Positions 1 to 11,848 of a stretch of DNA of 64,000 nucleotides are shown here, piece after piece. Source of the DNA: Cristatella mucedo (Eukaryota > Bryozoa > Phylactolaemata > Cristatellidae); NCBI GenBank assembly GCA_009760855.2, contig WPIO01000010.1:2697001-2761000 (forward strand). The letters are read 5' to 3'. The notes beneath the pieces were generated by a model, which made no database searches, had not been told where the DNA came from, and saw nothing but the letters and a program-made list of their open reading frames with translations. The stretch's first letter is position 1. Every line of letters starts with the position of its first letter. The position numbers were made by a program, and so were the translations under genes.

Positions 1-56
1 TTGAGGCTGAGGCAGTGCCGAAAGAGGGTACCTTCATGTGCCAGGCGGCGCCTTAC

Positions 57-149
57 CTTCAGGGCACAGAAAATGCACGAGCTGGCCATGCAAGCGTGGC
101 CTACCAAGTGCCGAAAGCTTCGCCGGAACACGTCCAAGTGCCAGAGGAC
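57..149 (-). CDS. USP53/USP54-like ubiquitin hydrolase, internal exon
   Basis: This 93-base exon encodes 31 residues containing [13 protein letters not shown] and ending SSCIFCALK. That matches the stretch just after the Cys box of the USP53/USP54 branch of ubiquitin-specific proteases, which carries VLWHLDIFRRSFR and CIFCALK. The acceptor is TTTACAG and the donor AAG|GTAAGG; both ends are phase 0, so it joins the exon at 1501-1711 without a frame change. The remainder of the catalytic domain lies left of the window. The identification rests on recalled family motifs, so whether it is USP53, USP54 or their common invertebrate ancestor is open. Confidence 0.85.
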
Positions 150-443
150 CTGTAAAGTTACGACTGGTTGCAATAAGGCGGCACCAGCGAGCCATGCCGA
201 CGCTGGGTCCTCAGCAGCAGCAGCAGCCAGGGGCGTGCATGTAGGCCCAAGTGCCAGAAGTTGGATCCAGGGTGCACGGCCAATGGGGCGCAATGGAGTT
301 CATATCGGATGGCATCGTGCTTGTACTACAGATAAGCTGCATGCATGCACGCACACGCACACGGATGTTAATAAGCACATGTACATGCATAAACACTGGC
401 ATGTGCACACATACACTTTGAGTAACACTACGTTACTGTTTAC

Positions 444-601
444 AATTACGAAAATACAAAGAAAGGTTAGCTGATTCAATAGCCTAATTTATGTAGGCGG
501 CAGAAGCAACAGCTTTTTTAATAATTACGAAAATACAAAGAAAGGTTAGCTGATTCAATAGCCTAATTTATGTAGGCGGCAGAAGCAACAGCTTTTTTAA
601 T
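444..601. repeat. Exact 79-bp tandem duplication
   Basis: Bases 444-522 and 523-601 are two essentially identical 79-base units that start AATTACGAAAATAC. They contain the tail end of a SINE, so the duplication came after the SINE inserted. It lies in the USP intron. Confidence 0.9.
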
Positions 602-730
602 ACACATCGGCAGAAAAGCCTTAATGGCTATCACCACCACTTGCAGTGGGCAATAAAAGATCGCCTACAGCAGGACTCGAACCCACGACCTGGGTCATGA
701 AGGGCAAGCACCTTGCCTCCTGAGCAAAGA
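467..730 (-). mobile_element. tRNA-derived SINE (family 1)
   Basis: On the minus strand a tRNA-like head contains GGTCGTGGGTTCGAGTCC, a good pol III B box, preceded by an A-box-like GCTCAGGAGGC. A body with the recurring phrase 'agcctaatttatgtagg...gcagaag' follows. Many related copies lie in the window (3.4, 8.6, 15.9, 17.4, 18.4, 31.1, 37.0 and 55.5 kb). This copy carries the 79-bp duplication. Confidence 0.8.
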
Positions 731-819
731 TCTAGGGGCAAACACACTATAGCAAATCTGCTGGGCACCCACCATAAGAGGAGCACCTCACACTAAGAAC
801 CTGCTGCACAAGCATGCCA

Positions 820-925
820 ACTAATAATAATAAATGTGTACAGCACCCTCAGAAAACTTAATCTCTCCCTAGACACTTTAAAAATTGTGTAAAGGAAGCA
901 TGATGGAATGGTAAGTGATAGCACG
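820..925 (-). mobile_element. L2 3'-end fragment
   Basis: An (ATT)n tail is followed by the hairpin-forming L2 3' end, read on the minus strand as '...agattaagttttctgagggtgct'. It lies head to head with the next copy. Confidence 0.75.
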
Positions 926-934
926 CTCAATTTC

Positions 935-1075
935 AACAAGCATAACATGGTATTTTACTTACTATTCTATTGCCTATCACTTTGCAGCAAATGTAAAGCG
1001 CCTAGAAAGAGATTAAGTTCTCTGAGGGCGCTTTATCAAGTGCAATATTATTATTATTATTATTAACAATAAGTG
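935..1075 (+). mobile_element. L2 3'-end fragment
   Basis: It contains the consensus 3' end, 'gcgcctagaaagagattaag' then 'ttctctgagggcgcttta', followed by an (ATT)n tail. This hairpin plus trinucleotide tail is the usual L2-clade 3' terminus. Confidence 0.85.
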
Positions 1076-1500
1076 TGTAAGACACTTAATGATATTCACA
1101 TGAAGCACAGGGTGGCTTACGAATACGTACACGCCCCCTGTGTTGCATGTGTTCAAATCTGCCATCCCCCTGCCCCCCCCCCCCCACCGTGCCGTAGTGC
1201 TGTACATAAGTTCAAATAAGCCATCCAATAAGCGATCGACTGGAAACTGCTGATGGGGCAGAAGGCTGCTGCAGCAGCTGTACAGATCCCATATGAACAG
1301 GAAGTTAGCTGGCCCACGAGATGGGGGGTGGGTAGCTAGGCGACTTGGCAACTGGCAACCTATTTTGCCAGAGACCTTCGTCACGACCTTCGACGAATAC
1401 CAGGTAAACTAATTACCCACCGGCCCCGAGTTTGAGCAAAGCCTAGTTGCTGCTGCTGATATGTAAACGTAAGGCTGAAGCAGGGCTTGGCACGACGCAC

Positions 1501-1711
1501 CTGCACGGCACTGTTGAGGAAGCAGTTATTCTGTCCGGGGGCGTTGAGAAGGCCCTTCGTGTGGCTCGGTGACATGCTCAGCCTCTGCCGGCCAGCCTCT
1601 AGTGCCTGGTCCTCCTCCACCTGCATGCCGCTGGTCCAGCGGCCTGCAGCCAGGGTAGCTGAAGCTTGCCCTGCTGCAGCCAGGCTGCACATCTTGTCTG
1701 TCTGCAGTGAC
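1501..1711 (-). CDS. USP53/USP54-like ubiquitin hydrolase, Cys-box exon
   Basis: The exon ends with KGLLNAPGQNNCFLNSAVQ, the Cys box of the USP fold; the Cys in NNCFLN is the catalytic position. USP53/54 are noted for an odd or weak catalytic triad, so activity cannot be inferred from this exon alone. The donor is CAG|GTGCGT in phase 0. The acceptor is TTTCAG before base 1711 or CTGCAG before 1701. A possible start ATG sits at 1692 and would give a 64-residue exon; family members also begin only a few dozen residues before the Cys box. The gene is transcribed leftward, away from the CpG-rich block at 4.4-5.9 kb. No exon to the right was recognised. Confidence 0.85.
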
Positions 1712-2183
1712 CTGAAAGCAAACACGAACTACGTGCTATCAAACCTGGTCTAAACTGAAACAGCGGGCCTGCCTCCCAGCTGCGGGTCGAGAGGTGTAGA
1801 GAAATGAAAAAATCATCAGGCCAGGCAAAATCATCAGGCCAGGCAAAATCATCAGGCCAGCACCCGAGCAAGGAGCTTCGGCTTCGCCAAATAGCTGAGA
1901 GGAGCTTCGCTGAGAGAAGCTTTGCTGAGAGAATGAGCCTGGGGCTCCCCAACACCGCTGCAGCAGTAGCTGCATGCCACTGCAGGATCCCCCCCTCCCC
2001 CCCCCCCGAGGCACCTGCTCCTCCGACTGGGAGGGGTGGCAGAGGGGTCGGCTTGATGAGGCATCGGCAGCAGCATCAGCAGGTGTCACGTGCCCTGCTG
2101 CTGGCTGCAGCTGCCAGGCCAGACTATCAGATGGCAGCCCCAAGTTGTAGTGCTAACAAGTAAGCAATCTTTAAAGAGCAACG

Positions 2184-2188
<5 letters not shown>

Positions 2189-2260
<72 letters not shown>

Positions 2261-2270
2261 TCTCTCTCTT
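2189..2270. repeat. (TC)n microsatellite, about 80 bp
   Basis: About 40 near-perfect TC dinucleotides with one CCC interruption. Confidence 0.95.
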
Positions 2271-3369
2271 ACCCACTGCTCTATAAAGCAGCCCGAGGCA
2301 TTATGCCAGCCCTGCCTCCTCTATGCTGGGGATGTCGGTGGTCGGTGTCCCGGCGGTCTCATGCATGACCTTATCCTATTGGTAAGCCCAGTTCACAGCT
2401 TCAACATTGCCTGCTTTTGACCAGCATTCAGCCACGGCCTATACGCCCCAGGCTGCCGGCGGTTTCTGCATCTCTAAAGCTCATACCTCCCTCCCCCATG
2501 ACCGACCTGGGTCCCCCAGCAGGCCACCAGCTGAGTGAAATCCTTCTCAAGTCAGCTCGTAGGCAGGCAGGCTCGTGCATGTGCTCGGGCAAGCATGCAT
2601 GAAAACAGGACACAATTCCACGGACTCGCATGTGCAAATGTGCGCGCCCGCACACATACTCGCACGAACGCTCACACACACACACACACAGATGCAAGCA
2701 CGCTCAAGCACTTATTTGACTAAACAGTGGGCCTCTAATCATGTGACAGACCATTGTTTTTTTCTTGCCACGAGTGCAGCGGAAAGAGCAGAAAGTGGCA
2801 GCTTCGAGTCCAGCAAGTGGAACGGTCGATGCAGCCAGTCAGAGTGGAGCCAGCTGCCATAGAGGGTCACCGGGGTCACGGCCAGCACAGGCAACTAGCT
2901 ACCAATCCGAGCCAGCTGCCCCTTCCCATAGCCCCTACCCCTTCAGCTGGGCCAGTCCCTCCCATCGGCAGCAGAATGGGACTTATCATCAAAACGTTTT
3001 CACCAAGGAGGCACCGAAACAGGCCTATCGCTCAGCGACGGCTCAGATGGACTGCTGCTAGGGGGGGGGGGCACAGTGGCACTCGGACTTATGGCTTAGC
3101 GTCAATCAACTGCCAAATAATACGGCCAAAGGTCCTGTAGCTAGTAGATACTGGTCAGCAAAAAAAAAGATCGTCTCTTAGACTACAGCCTTAGTCGAGT
3201 GATTCCAACCAGCCGTGTGGTCATCATACATCGAGTCACAGAACACAGGCTGCAAGCAAAAGCGAGTCGTTGCACGGATAGTTCAGCAGAGGGCAACGAC
3301 AGCAACAGACTGGGTCCTTGGGAGCAACATGCACTTTACTGGTACAAATAGGAGACCGAAGATTCGACT

Positions 3370-3505
3370 TTAAAGCAAAGTTAAAAGCAGCAATCACTCC
3401 CACTGGCAATAGGCAGTTTAGAATTGCCTGCTGTAGGACTCGAACCCATGCGCGACCTCGGCCGTGAAGTGGGAACACTGCACTGCTAGGCTAAGGCTTA
3501 CTCGA
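3370..3505 (-). mobile_element. tRNA-derived SINE (family 1), diverged
   Basis: The minus strand carries a B-box GGGTTCGAGTCC and the 'ggcaat' body motif of the family. The head is more diverged than at 0.5 kb. Confidence 0.65.
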
Positions 3506-3597
3506 ATGGAAAATGCAGTCGGCAAACTGCCCTGTGCCCGGCCTCCTACAGGCACACCCTGCAAGCCCTATGACAGATGCTGGCATGGGCACGGTCA

Positions 3598-3715
3598 ATA
3601 ATGATAATGACAATAATAATAATTATTATAATACATTCTATAGCACCCTCAGAGAACTTGACTTCTTTCTAGACACTAGGCATCGTGTACTGTAAAGGAA
3701 GCAGGATTGAATAAT
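3598..3715 (-). mobile_element. L2 3'-end fragment
   Basis: An (ATT)n-like tail followed by 'agcaccctcagagaacttga', the reverse complement of the L2 3' hairpin. Confidence 0.75.
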
Positions 3716-4410
3716 CAAGGCGAGCCCCCTCCAAAGTGAATAAACTTTTGCATAATGCCAGAGGCTATAATCTGGCGACTTGATTGTTAGGAGCCCGGCC
3801 AATCGGAACTGGCCTTGCCGGGCCACGTAGTAAAAGGGTTAGCCTGGTGCATGCCAATGCAATTCAAAGGTAATCTTCCCAGTAATCACGTTTGATCTAG
3901 CACAAGTAATTCGGCAATACAAGTCTTCCTCCTAGCAGCAGGCACTGCTGTGAGCCACGTCCGATATTATGGCAGATTACCTACCTTCGGCTCAAAGGAA
4001 GTCGTTCCACTTAATGGATAAACAGTCGTTTCTTCAACTGACCGAGCCGATAATGGATTAGCCTCGATCCCGAATGACTCGGGTGTCAAGTTCGCATATT
4101 TAAGGCCAGCTGCTGTCGGCAGCAGCTGGCTTTCGAGGAAGCTGTACCACCTGCTGCTGCAGCTGTCCCCCAAACATTCAACGTTGAGGGAGGGTTGGAA
4201 GTGATGGTAGTGGGTGGGCAGTGCCTCTTAAGTAAAGAGTTCCACTGCCTCCAGTGCAGCCAGACTGGGCAGATGAGAGCCACCGTCAGGTGGCAGGCAC
4301 TCAGGCAGGCAGGTGGTGAAGAAATCGCCAACCAGTCGCGCTACGACCGCTAGTCAAGCGGCTCGGGCTGCTGATTGGGACGCGCGATGCACACAAACTC
4401 GCTCACTCGG

Positions 4411-4420
4411 GTAATATAAA
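4411..4420 (+). promoter_or_regulatory. TATA-like element at the edge of the CpG-rich block
   Basis: TATAAA at 4415-4420 lies just upstream of the first CpG-dense bases near 4440. That spacing would suit a start of a plus-strand transcript such as RASSF. The call rests on motif and position only. Confidence 0.25.
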
Positions 4421-4439
4421 GCCGGGCCGTAATAATGAA

Positions 4440-5900
4440 TATTAATTAGTGCCGGCCGGCAAAGACCGGCCGGCAAGTCCGTCCGAAGCGGTTCCTAAGC
4501 GCATGCGCGAAGCAACGCAAGACCATGCGGCGGCGGCGGCCGACGAGCGCGACCGGATAGGCAAAATTAAAACAAAAACCGACGCGGCCAGTAGGCGGCG
4601 GCCGCTCGCGCGGCATTCGGCAGCCAAGGCCGGGCGGGATCGGCGGCCGAGCGTCGCGGCGCTAAGCGCAGGCGCCGCGAGTAAAGCAGCGGCGCGCAGA
4701 CGCCGCCGGGCGACCGGAATCTCTTCGAGCAGCTGCGCGGCAGCGCCGCCGGGCGGCCGTCCGTTCGACGTCCGCCCCACGCGTGGGCCGGCGCAAGCAG
4801 CGCAGGCGAGCTGCCGCGTGCGCGTCAGCGCGCGCCCCCAGGCGACCGCCGCCGCCGCTCCCCTCACGCCGCGGCGAACCCGGCAAAGGCGCGGTCGCGT
4901 CAGCCCGAGCGTGGGACTCGCAGCGCGCGGGCCGCGGCGCTCGTCGGGCTGAGAGAGAGAGGAGCGCCGGCCGCCCGCCCTCCCGCGCGCGCGCGCGAAC
5001 GCCGCGGCGGTCGGGCGCCGACCGGCGGCGGGCCCTTAGCGAGCGAGCGGCGGCGTTGTGCGTCGCTCGCGAGCTGCGGCCTCCTGCATCCCGCGCGCGC
5101 GAGCGCCGGCTACTTACGGCGCGGGCATACTAGCGCGCGGCTGGTGCCGCGCAACGACGCGCGCGCCGCGAGCTCGGCGAGCAGCACCGCAGGCCCAGTT
5201 TACGGGGGACTGGCGGTGCCATTCACCTGGCCGTTACGCGGCAACGTGCGTAACAGGTAGCGGCAGCGCGCAACCCGCCACGCGGTCGGCGCGCGAACGC
5301 GTCGCAGCAGGACTGACAGCCGGCGCGGCAGCGAGTCGACGGCGCGAGGGCCGAGCCTGCGGCGCGCCCAATCCTACCTTATACAGTTCCGCGGCTCGTA
5401 GTGGAACAGATGCCACACGACATCGGTCCGCGCGCCATCTTTGTTTTCTAATTGCGTATCCTTTCGGCGCGATGTTTACGAAATTGCCCCGCGCTGGCTC
5501 CGGGGAGGCCCGTCTGCGGTAACACTATACAAAGTGCTCGGCGAGAGTTCAACGGTGGAAGCAGTAAATCTGTATGATCTTTGTTTAAGATGTAAAATTT
5601 CGGTTCTTCCACGTGCAGCTCGGTTCGGCTTTATAGCGATCCCCACAGCCGGGTCGCCGAGCGCCACGCCCACCCTTTAAGGGTCACGACCTAGGTCATG
5701 GCTATTAGCCAGCACTGCGTAAACCGAGATGCGCGTGCGCCGATCTCGATGCCGGTACGTCCGCATGCGACCCTCGCGCTTGATCATCATTCGCTGTGAA
5801 AACTGCCCTGTGTAGCTCGAATTCACCCCCGTGATACAACTTCGTCTTCTTCGGCTATTCTTGCTCGCGCGATGCCCTTCCTCAGTTCGCGATCCCCCCC
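4440..5900. promoter_or_regulatory. CpG-rich island, candidate shared promoter
   Basis: The block is very GC-rich and dense in CpG (CGGCGG, GCGCGC), unlike its AT-richer flanks. It separates the leftward USP-like gene from the rightward RASSF gene and is the natural candidate for their divergent promoter and 5' non-coding exons. Long open frames here, such as 4449-4952, are Ala/Arg-rich low-complexity translations expected of GC-rich DNA and are not called as genes. Confidence 0.55.
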
Positions 5901-5926
5901 CCCCACTCTCCACGGGGGGGGGGGGG
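5894..5926. repeat. C11 / G13 inverted homopolymer pair
   Basis: Eleven C residues, a 9-base spacer and thirteen G residues can pair as a hairpin or form G-quadruplex-like structure. It lies at the right edge of the CpG island. Confidence 0.85.
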
Positions 5927-8529
5927 TGGGGGCTTGCCGGATGCTCTCCTGCCCATTCCCAATAGGTCGGCACATCTCTAGAATGAGTTAGGCGAGCGCG
6001 CGACGGCGTCCGCAGTCAGGCTGGATGGCACCGCATGCGTAGGCGAAGCGTTTTCGCTTTTGCCAAAGCGGCATGGGCGCCGAGAGCATCCGGTTGTGAC
6101 CTAGCGGGTCTTCCCGGCCTTCCCTCTTGCATCTCGCGCTGCCCTCGTCGGCCATGCCGTGGTGATTTTACTCGCTATCTTGTCCGAGCTTGTCTGCTTG
6201 GTGCTCGGCCGGTGCGGCCTTGCGCTCTCTGCGAGCATTGTCGACCATCCGTTATCCTTCCTGCAATCTCTCAACGAGGGCCACCGAACGGTTGGGTCTG
6301 TGAAGGCCGACGGTCCTGTTGGTGATGCCAGAGGAAATCGCATTCACTTGGACGTTTGACCTGCTAGGTTAGTTACTCGAGGACAGATCCTGGTGTTCCC
6401 CATTTTTCGTGTTGCCCATTTGACGGGATTCATAATGATGGGTTCATCCTGAAATCTTGAGTTATACAAACCAGTGTAGCCTGGTCCTTCGATCCCGAGC
6501 TTCGGATGCTCTGTTTATGTCATTTTTCTTAGTGATCAGTGTGTTCTGATAACTCAGAAAGAGTTGCGTATTTTTTCGTGCGCGATTATTTGCACCTGTA
6601 CGTGTAGGTGAATGGATTCGTGCACGTCTGTGTTTTCGCAGGATTAGTTAATATATTGTGTCTGCAGTGGATGGTTTTGGCAGCCTTTTGGTGTCAAGAG
6701 CTTTGAGTTTGCCGTATTAGAACTCTACCAATTCACCATTGTAGTTAGATCAGGCTTGCTCCTATTTTTTAACTTGCTCACGCTGGCGTCTTAAACTGCA
6801 TTGGGCAGCCTACGAACTGTAGTCGGCTCAGCACATCATTAGCTTAAAAGCCTTGGTGTGTGCATAACTGTGGATCTATTAACCTATGCTACATATTGCA
6901 CCATATATTTGCTGGCCACGACCTCTAAATAATATTTATTCTCTTTGCGTGTTCCTTGCCACTTCTTGGCCTTTTCGTCGAATAGGTTTTCCTTCTGAAA
7001 TCCTGAATGGTTTCCATCCATCAACCCTACTTTCAGGATAATCTCTCACCTTCGTGAGCAGGTTAAACGTTTCCATTGCTGTACAAATTGAGTACCATGC
7101 ATGCTGTCCATGCTACCAGTATATCGATACCCTCCACTGCAGCTGCCATTTGGCTTCCTGTAATTCTCATATCACTCCGGCATTTCCTCTTCGTGTCTGT
7201 CACCATCTCTCCCTTAGGCCATCGTGGAAGTTGTAAGCAAGAACAGATGACCATGTGCACGGATTAATTAGCGGAGCAAGTAACATCATTCAGTCTGCAG
7301 CTTGACTGCTTTCACCTAACTGCCACTTGCATCGGTAGCTTGTGTACGGACCCTTGCTTGCTATAGGTAGTGAAGGTTTGCTGCTGCAGAACTCGAGTGT
7401 ACGACCCGTAGCATGCAGCTTGAGCGCTATACCCGTGCGCGAAGGTCTAGGGGCACTTGTTCTGCTGTCGTCATTGAAAGCTCTCCTGCAGTAAATATCG
7501 CAGTGACGGCTTGCACTTATCCTCACCATCTTGTACCTTGTCGAGCTGCGTAGGCTTTCAGTCGCACCTGGGGTTGCCTGCCTTAGTGCTTGCATCAGTT
7601 TGTATGCATTTAATCTTAAGCAAGCCAGGTGAGCTCACATATGTCAGCCTGCACCTGCAATGGACCTGACCTGAACACCTCGCCTTTGCTTGTAATCCTA
7701 CACCTCCAGTAGCATGGCTTTTGTGGGGTGTCTCGGGTCGATGGAGGATGTGGATAATGGCTGACCGATGGTGGTGCCACCTAGGGGCTGCCTTCGGGAC
7801 CTATCGGGGCTATCGTCTACTGCAGCCGTTGCCTCCTCGCGATTCAGTCGCGGTTGTTGCAACGTCAAGACGAGCGAGCATCACCCCGTGTCGTTCCGGC
7901 CTTTCCACTGCCCCACCCTCTCGAGGCAGGCCTTGCTGTCCTGCTGCCATTCGGCTGACCTTCGGTCCAGGAGAGAACTAGGTAGGTGTCTTAATAGGAG
8001 ACTAGGTGGGCAGCCTGGGGTAGGCCAGCACGTAGCCTTCTTTGCTAAGTGAGCCAGCCGGCCGTGCCAGCAGTTACTTGGTGTGTCCGCCACCGACCAA
8101 CCGATCCACCGAAAGAGCCTCTGAAAGAGGGATCGGCTTGTTTCAGTTTATGTTGGCAGCCTTGGCCGTGGATAATCCTTATAGGGCAAAGGCATCGATG
8201 TTAACGTCTTGCTTGCTTGCTAATCTGCTGCTTTATGGCTGATAAATGATTGGTGGCTGGGTCTGCTGATGCCCAGGTAGCTAGCTGCCTTTGCCTGGCT
8301 GTCAGCTTGCTCGGGCACACGGCACCAGCAGCATCCACACGGTGCAAGTGGGCAAACGTTTCGGCTAAACCGAAGTTCACGAGTGTCCGATCGAGCGTTT
8401 TTCTTTTTTTTTGTGAATGCGACTAATATCAAGATCAACACAAATGGGAGGAGGAAGAAACGATCATGTTAATACCGACTGGTCGATAGACAGGCGGACA
8501 TCGCCTGTTACTGATGGCCTTGCGAATGT

Positions 8530-8660
8530 CTCGTGAGCTCAGAGCAGGAGGGGGAGGAAAGTGCATGGTTCGAGTCGTACTGCAGGCAATTCTGCATTGC
8601 CCACTGCTAGAGATGTGAATAGCCGTTAAGGCTCTTTTGCCTCTATGTAAACGAGACTGT
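8530..8660 (+). mobile_element. tRNA-derived SINE (family 1)
   Basis: Plus-strand head with 'atggttcgagtcgtactgca' (B box), then 'attgcccactgc' and 'atagccgttaaggctctttt', the body motifs of the family in forward order. Confidence 0.65.
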
Positions 8661-9700
8661 TAAATCCACTAACCTTTTTATGCCGTCTGAATTCAGTCGG
8701 TATGCTAGGTACTGGTAAAGTTTGATAAATATTCACGAGTCGTTCTTGCTGAAATGAAGTGTGAGGATGCTCGTTTGTTCGTCCATCCTGTGCCTCACTA
8801 CTGCTCTCCCTTGGCAATTTGCTGCTGATTCCTTCTGTTCTTTTGAATCAGTGTCGATCCTAGCACCGAGCCGACTGTGTATTGCCACACGGCACCCTTA
8901 CCACTTATTGCCAGCATGCATCTCATCAGCATCATGCTGTATTTACATTCATTTCAAAATTATGACTGGAAATATATAGCCAATGATGATGCACCCGAAC
9001 AAAAGTGTTCCAAACACCGGTGCAACAAAGAATGCTAGCTAGCACGGCCGTCGAAGTAGAATCAGTGGCTGCTTATACCGCACGGCTTCATTACAGAATG
9101 ACAGTGGTTACATCAGTCAGATAGGTGATACTACCCTAATCAGTTTTAGTTGAATGCTTGTCTAAGCTAGGGTGGGTGTCGTGTGCTTCCTGCTCCTGTA
9201 ACACCGGATGCTGCTAGCCTTTCGGGCGCGGATCCTTTTGCGGAAACAGTGCACCAGTCGGCCTTTATTGCGATGGTCTTCGTCGAAGATGCAGTCAGCT
9301 AAATGGAAACCCAGGCTGCAAACTAGTAGTGACTCACACACGCGCCTTCGACCACTGGCCAAAGCCTACTGCCCTGCCATTACGATTGCAGTACCTCTAG
9401 GTCTGATGGCGATCACCTATCAGGCCGAGGTCAACGAGTCGATCGTCATAATCGAGTGCAGCCAGCATCCTGGAATTGGAGTTGCATTCTCAAATGGGCT
9501 GTGAAGTGGCCTTGACCTTAGTGAGTCATCACCTGCTGTGAAATAGCCATCGCTCAGTTCAGGCTGACCCGTCTTGATGGCACCTATGTGCTGTGGCTGT
9601 GCCTCTGAGTACAAAGTCATTCAGCTCTTTCGATTGGGCTGACTGGGTAACTCCAACCGTTTTGCAGTCCGCACTCCAGGGCAGGGCTGTGTTGCACCTC

Positions 9701-9830
9701 CACTGCCCATTCTTCTTATATGGTACCCATCATATCGGTTTTACGATAGCATTTGCCAGTATGCCCACTGCCCATTTTTCTTATATGGTGCCCATAAAAT
9801 CGGTTTTATGATAGCATTTGGCCGCCCCTA
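9701..9830. repeat. 65-bp tandem duplication
   Basis: Two units beginning CACTGCCCATT (9701 and 9766) share 'cttatatggt.cccat' and 'atcggtttta.gatagcattt' with a few substitutions. Confidence 0.85.
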
Positions 9831-10424
9831 TGCAGCAAAGTGATGTGTGCACCCACAACGAAGTCTTGAATGCACAAATCATTAATACTTACCCTCAGTC
9901 ATGCCGAAGCTCGGCTGTGTTACCGAAGATCGGACTACCATTTGCCTGCGACTCTTCATCAGATGACGAATGACTAAGCCGGCACGGTGTTCTTGAATGT
10001 ACTCTAGAATTTCTGGTTAGCAGTTTTTGTTTGCACCAGATACCGGCCATCGATTGCTTAAGGCGCTTACTTCGTAACTACTTTTTTGCTGCCTGCCTTC
10101 TGGTCGAGCCTGTCGAGCCAGGTTCTCGCCTTGCAAATCCAATCGGGTTGCTTGTGTTCTTCGGTTGCTTGCTTGGCTGGCTGACATGCCGGGCTGGACG
10201 GACTTTTGCCCCCCAAGGCCTTGATGTGCAGAGGTCACAAGCTAGTAGCTTTAAGCACCCTCGGCCACTGCTCAAATAAGAGTAGCAAATGATGTGGTAC
10301 CACTCGAGGAACCTCCTCGAGCTTGTACTGTCGGTCGTGCCATTGTGTAGCATGTAAGTGCTCAGCTGGTGAAGTGCTGTAGCAGCATTATTTTGTGCTT
10401 GTACGGCTTTGTGTGAAACGACAT

Positions 10425-10543
<119 letters not shown>

Positions 10544-10686
10544 TACTCTCTATTTCAGCAGTTGTACTGAAGCTCAATGATTAGTGTTTTGGCTTAAGGG
10601 GGCAGAACATTTTAAGAGAAGGGCTGAGCATTCTTAAGGAAGACCTATGGATGTCCCTTAAGCAAGCTATAAACGTATACCAAATG

Positions 10687-10745
10687 TATATATGTGTGTG
10701 TGTGTATGTATATGTATATATATGTGTATATATAATGTATGTATG
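10687..10745. repeat. TG/TA compound microsatellite
   Basis: Alternating purine-pyrimidine sequence of TG and TA steps. Confidence 0.8.
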
Positions 10746-11464
10746 TCAGTAGCCAATCGCACTCGAACTGTACTGTAGAATGGATGGTACTGTGAAGGCT
10801 GAACAAACCGTTGTTGTGCAGGAACACGAAGGCAGAACATTGATGTTGTGCAGTAAATTGACTTTTACAATTGTCAGAACTATACTATACCTTCGGCTGC
10901 TGGCCGCTTGCCATAGCCTGCTGCCACCGATGCCACCTAGGTCTACCGCTCTGCTTGTCCATTTTAGTGTTCAGCATCCAGTGTCTTGCGATCGTCTTGA
11001 GGTGGCTAGGCATGTCGGCATTGTAAATGATGGGCCTTAGCCGATCTACCTAGCAACTAAGTCAGCCCCTGTGTGCACACATCAACGATGACTCTGGGTG
11101 GGTGGGTGAAAGTCAGTGCTGTCGGGATCTTGGCTGTCAGAAGAGCACACCATTCAGGCCTCTTGTGATTGGCAACCCTAGGCAAGGTTAAAATGTAGGG
11201 CCTTCTTGGCTTAGATCTTGTGTCCGGCTCTCCTCTCTGGCTGACAGCAACAAGGCCAGCTGCAGCCACCCTGGCCGGAACATTCACCAGCATTTGTGAG
11301 CAGAACCACTTGTATGCATCCGTTGTGAAGCAGCATAAAGTTAGCTTGCTGAAGACGCGACTTTGCTAAACCGATGGTCGACCGTGAGTACAAAACCAGG
11401 GATCTAATAAACTCTTCCAACGGTGTTCCAGGTCAGCTAATACGGAGTCGTTTGTTCACACAGC

Positions 11465-11848
11465 AATGTCTAAATCTGCCATGGGCACAATGTTCATAGC
11501 AGGCTGTTCAACATGGTCGCCAGTATATTTTTATATTTACTTTAAGTAACCATGTTTTTAGTTATCTTCCATTTAGAGTTTCTATCTAATACCTAAATAC
11601 TAGATCCTAAACCCGAAGACCTAAACTCTAAGCCCCAAAAACTCAAACCCAAAATAATACAAAATCTTGTAAACCATAAGCCGTAAACCCCAAAACATAC
11701 AACCATTGAATACTAAACCCAAAGTCCTAAACCCAAAGCTTAAAAGGAACTAAAAACGTGTGTATTCAACCTTACTATAACCATATGCTTGTGAACATGT
11801 TGAACGGCCTGCTGTGAGCACTGTGCCCATAGCAGAACTGACATTGAT
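11465..11848. mobile_element. MITE-like element with long TIRs and a telomere-like core
   Basis: The left arm contains 'tgggcacaatgttcatagca' and 'ggctgttcaacatg'. The right arm is its imperfect reverse complement, 'catgttgaacggcctgct' and 'gagcactgtgccca'. Pairing extends outward to 'aatgtc..aatctgcc' and inward to 'catgtttttag', giving arms of at least 60 bp. The core (about 11590-11750) is a degenerate array of CCTAAACCC-like words. There is no transposase ORF, so it is non-autonomous. Confidence 0.7.

Larger units (their letters stand above)
1712..4410. other. Upstream region of the USP-like gene; repeats only
   Basis: No coding exon is recognisable. It holds three 17-bp units near 1804-1860, a (TC)n run at 2189-2270, CA-rich sequence near 2640-2690, a G10 run at 3061-3070, a SINE, and an L2 tail. 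Non-coding 5' exons of the USP-like gene could be here but cannot be called. Confidence 0.5.

Noticed and set aside
1-474. 157-codon plus-strand ORF
   Set aside because: It is antisense to the recognisable USP exon at 57-149 and runs into His/Thr CA-repeat sequence.
4449-5522. Several long Ala/Arg-rich ORFs
   Set aside because: They lie in a CpG island where stop codons are rare; the composition is that of translated CGG/GCG repeats and no domain is visible.
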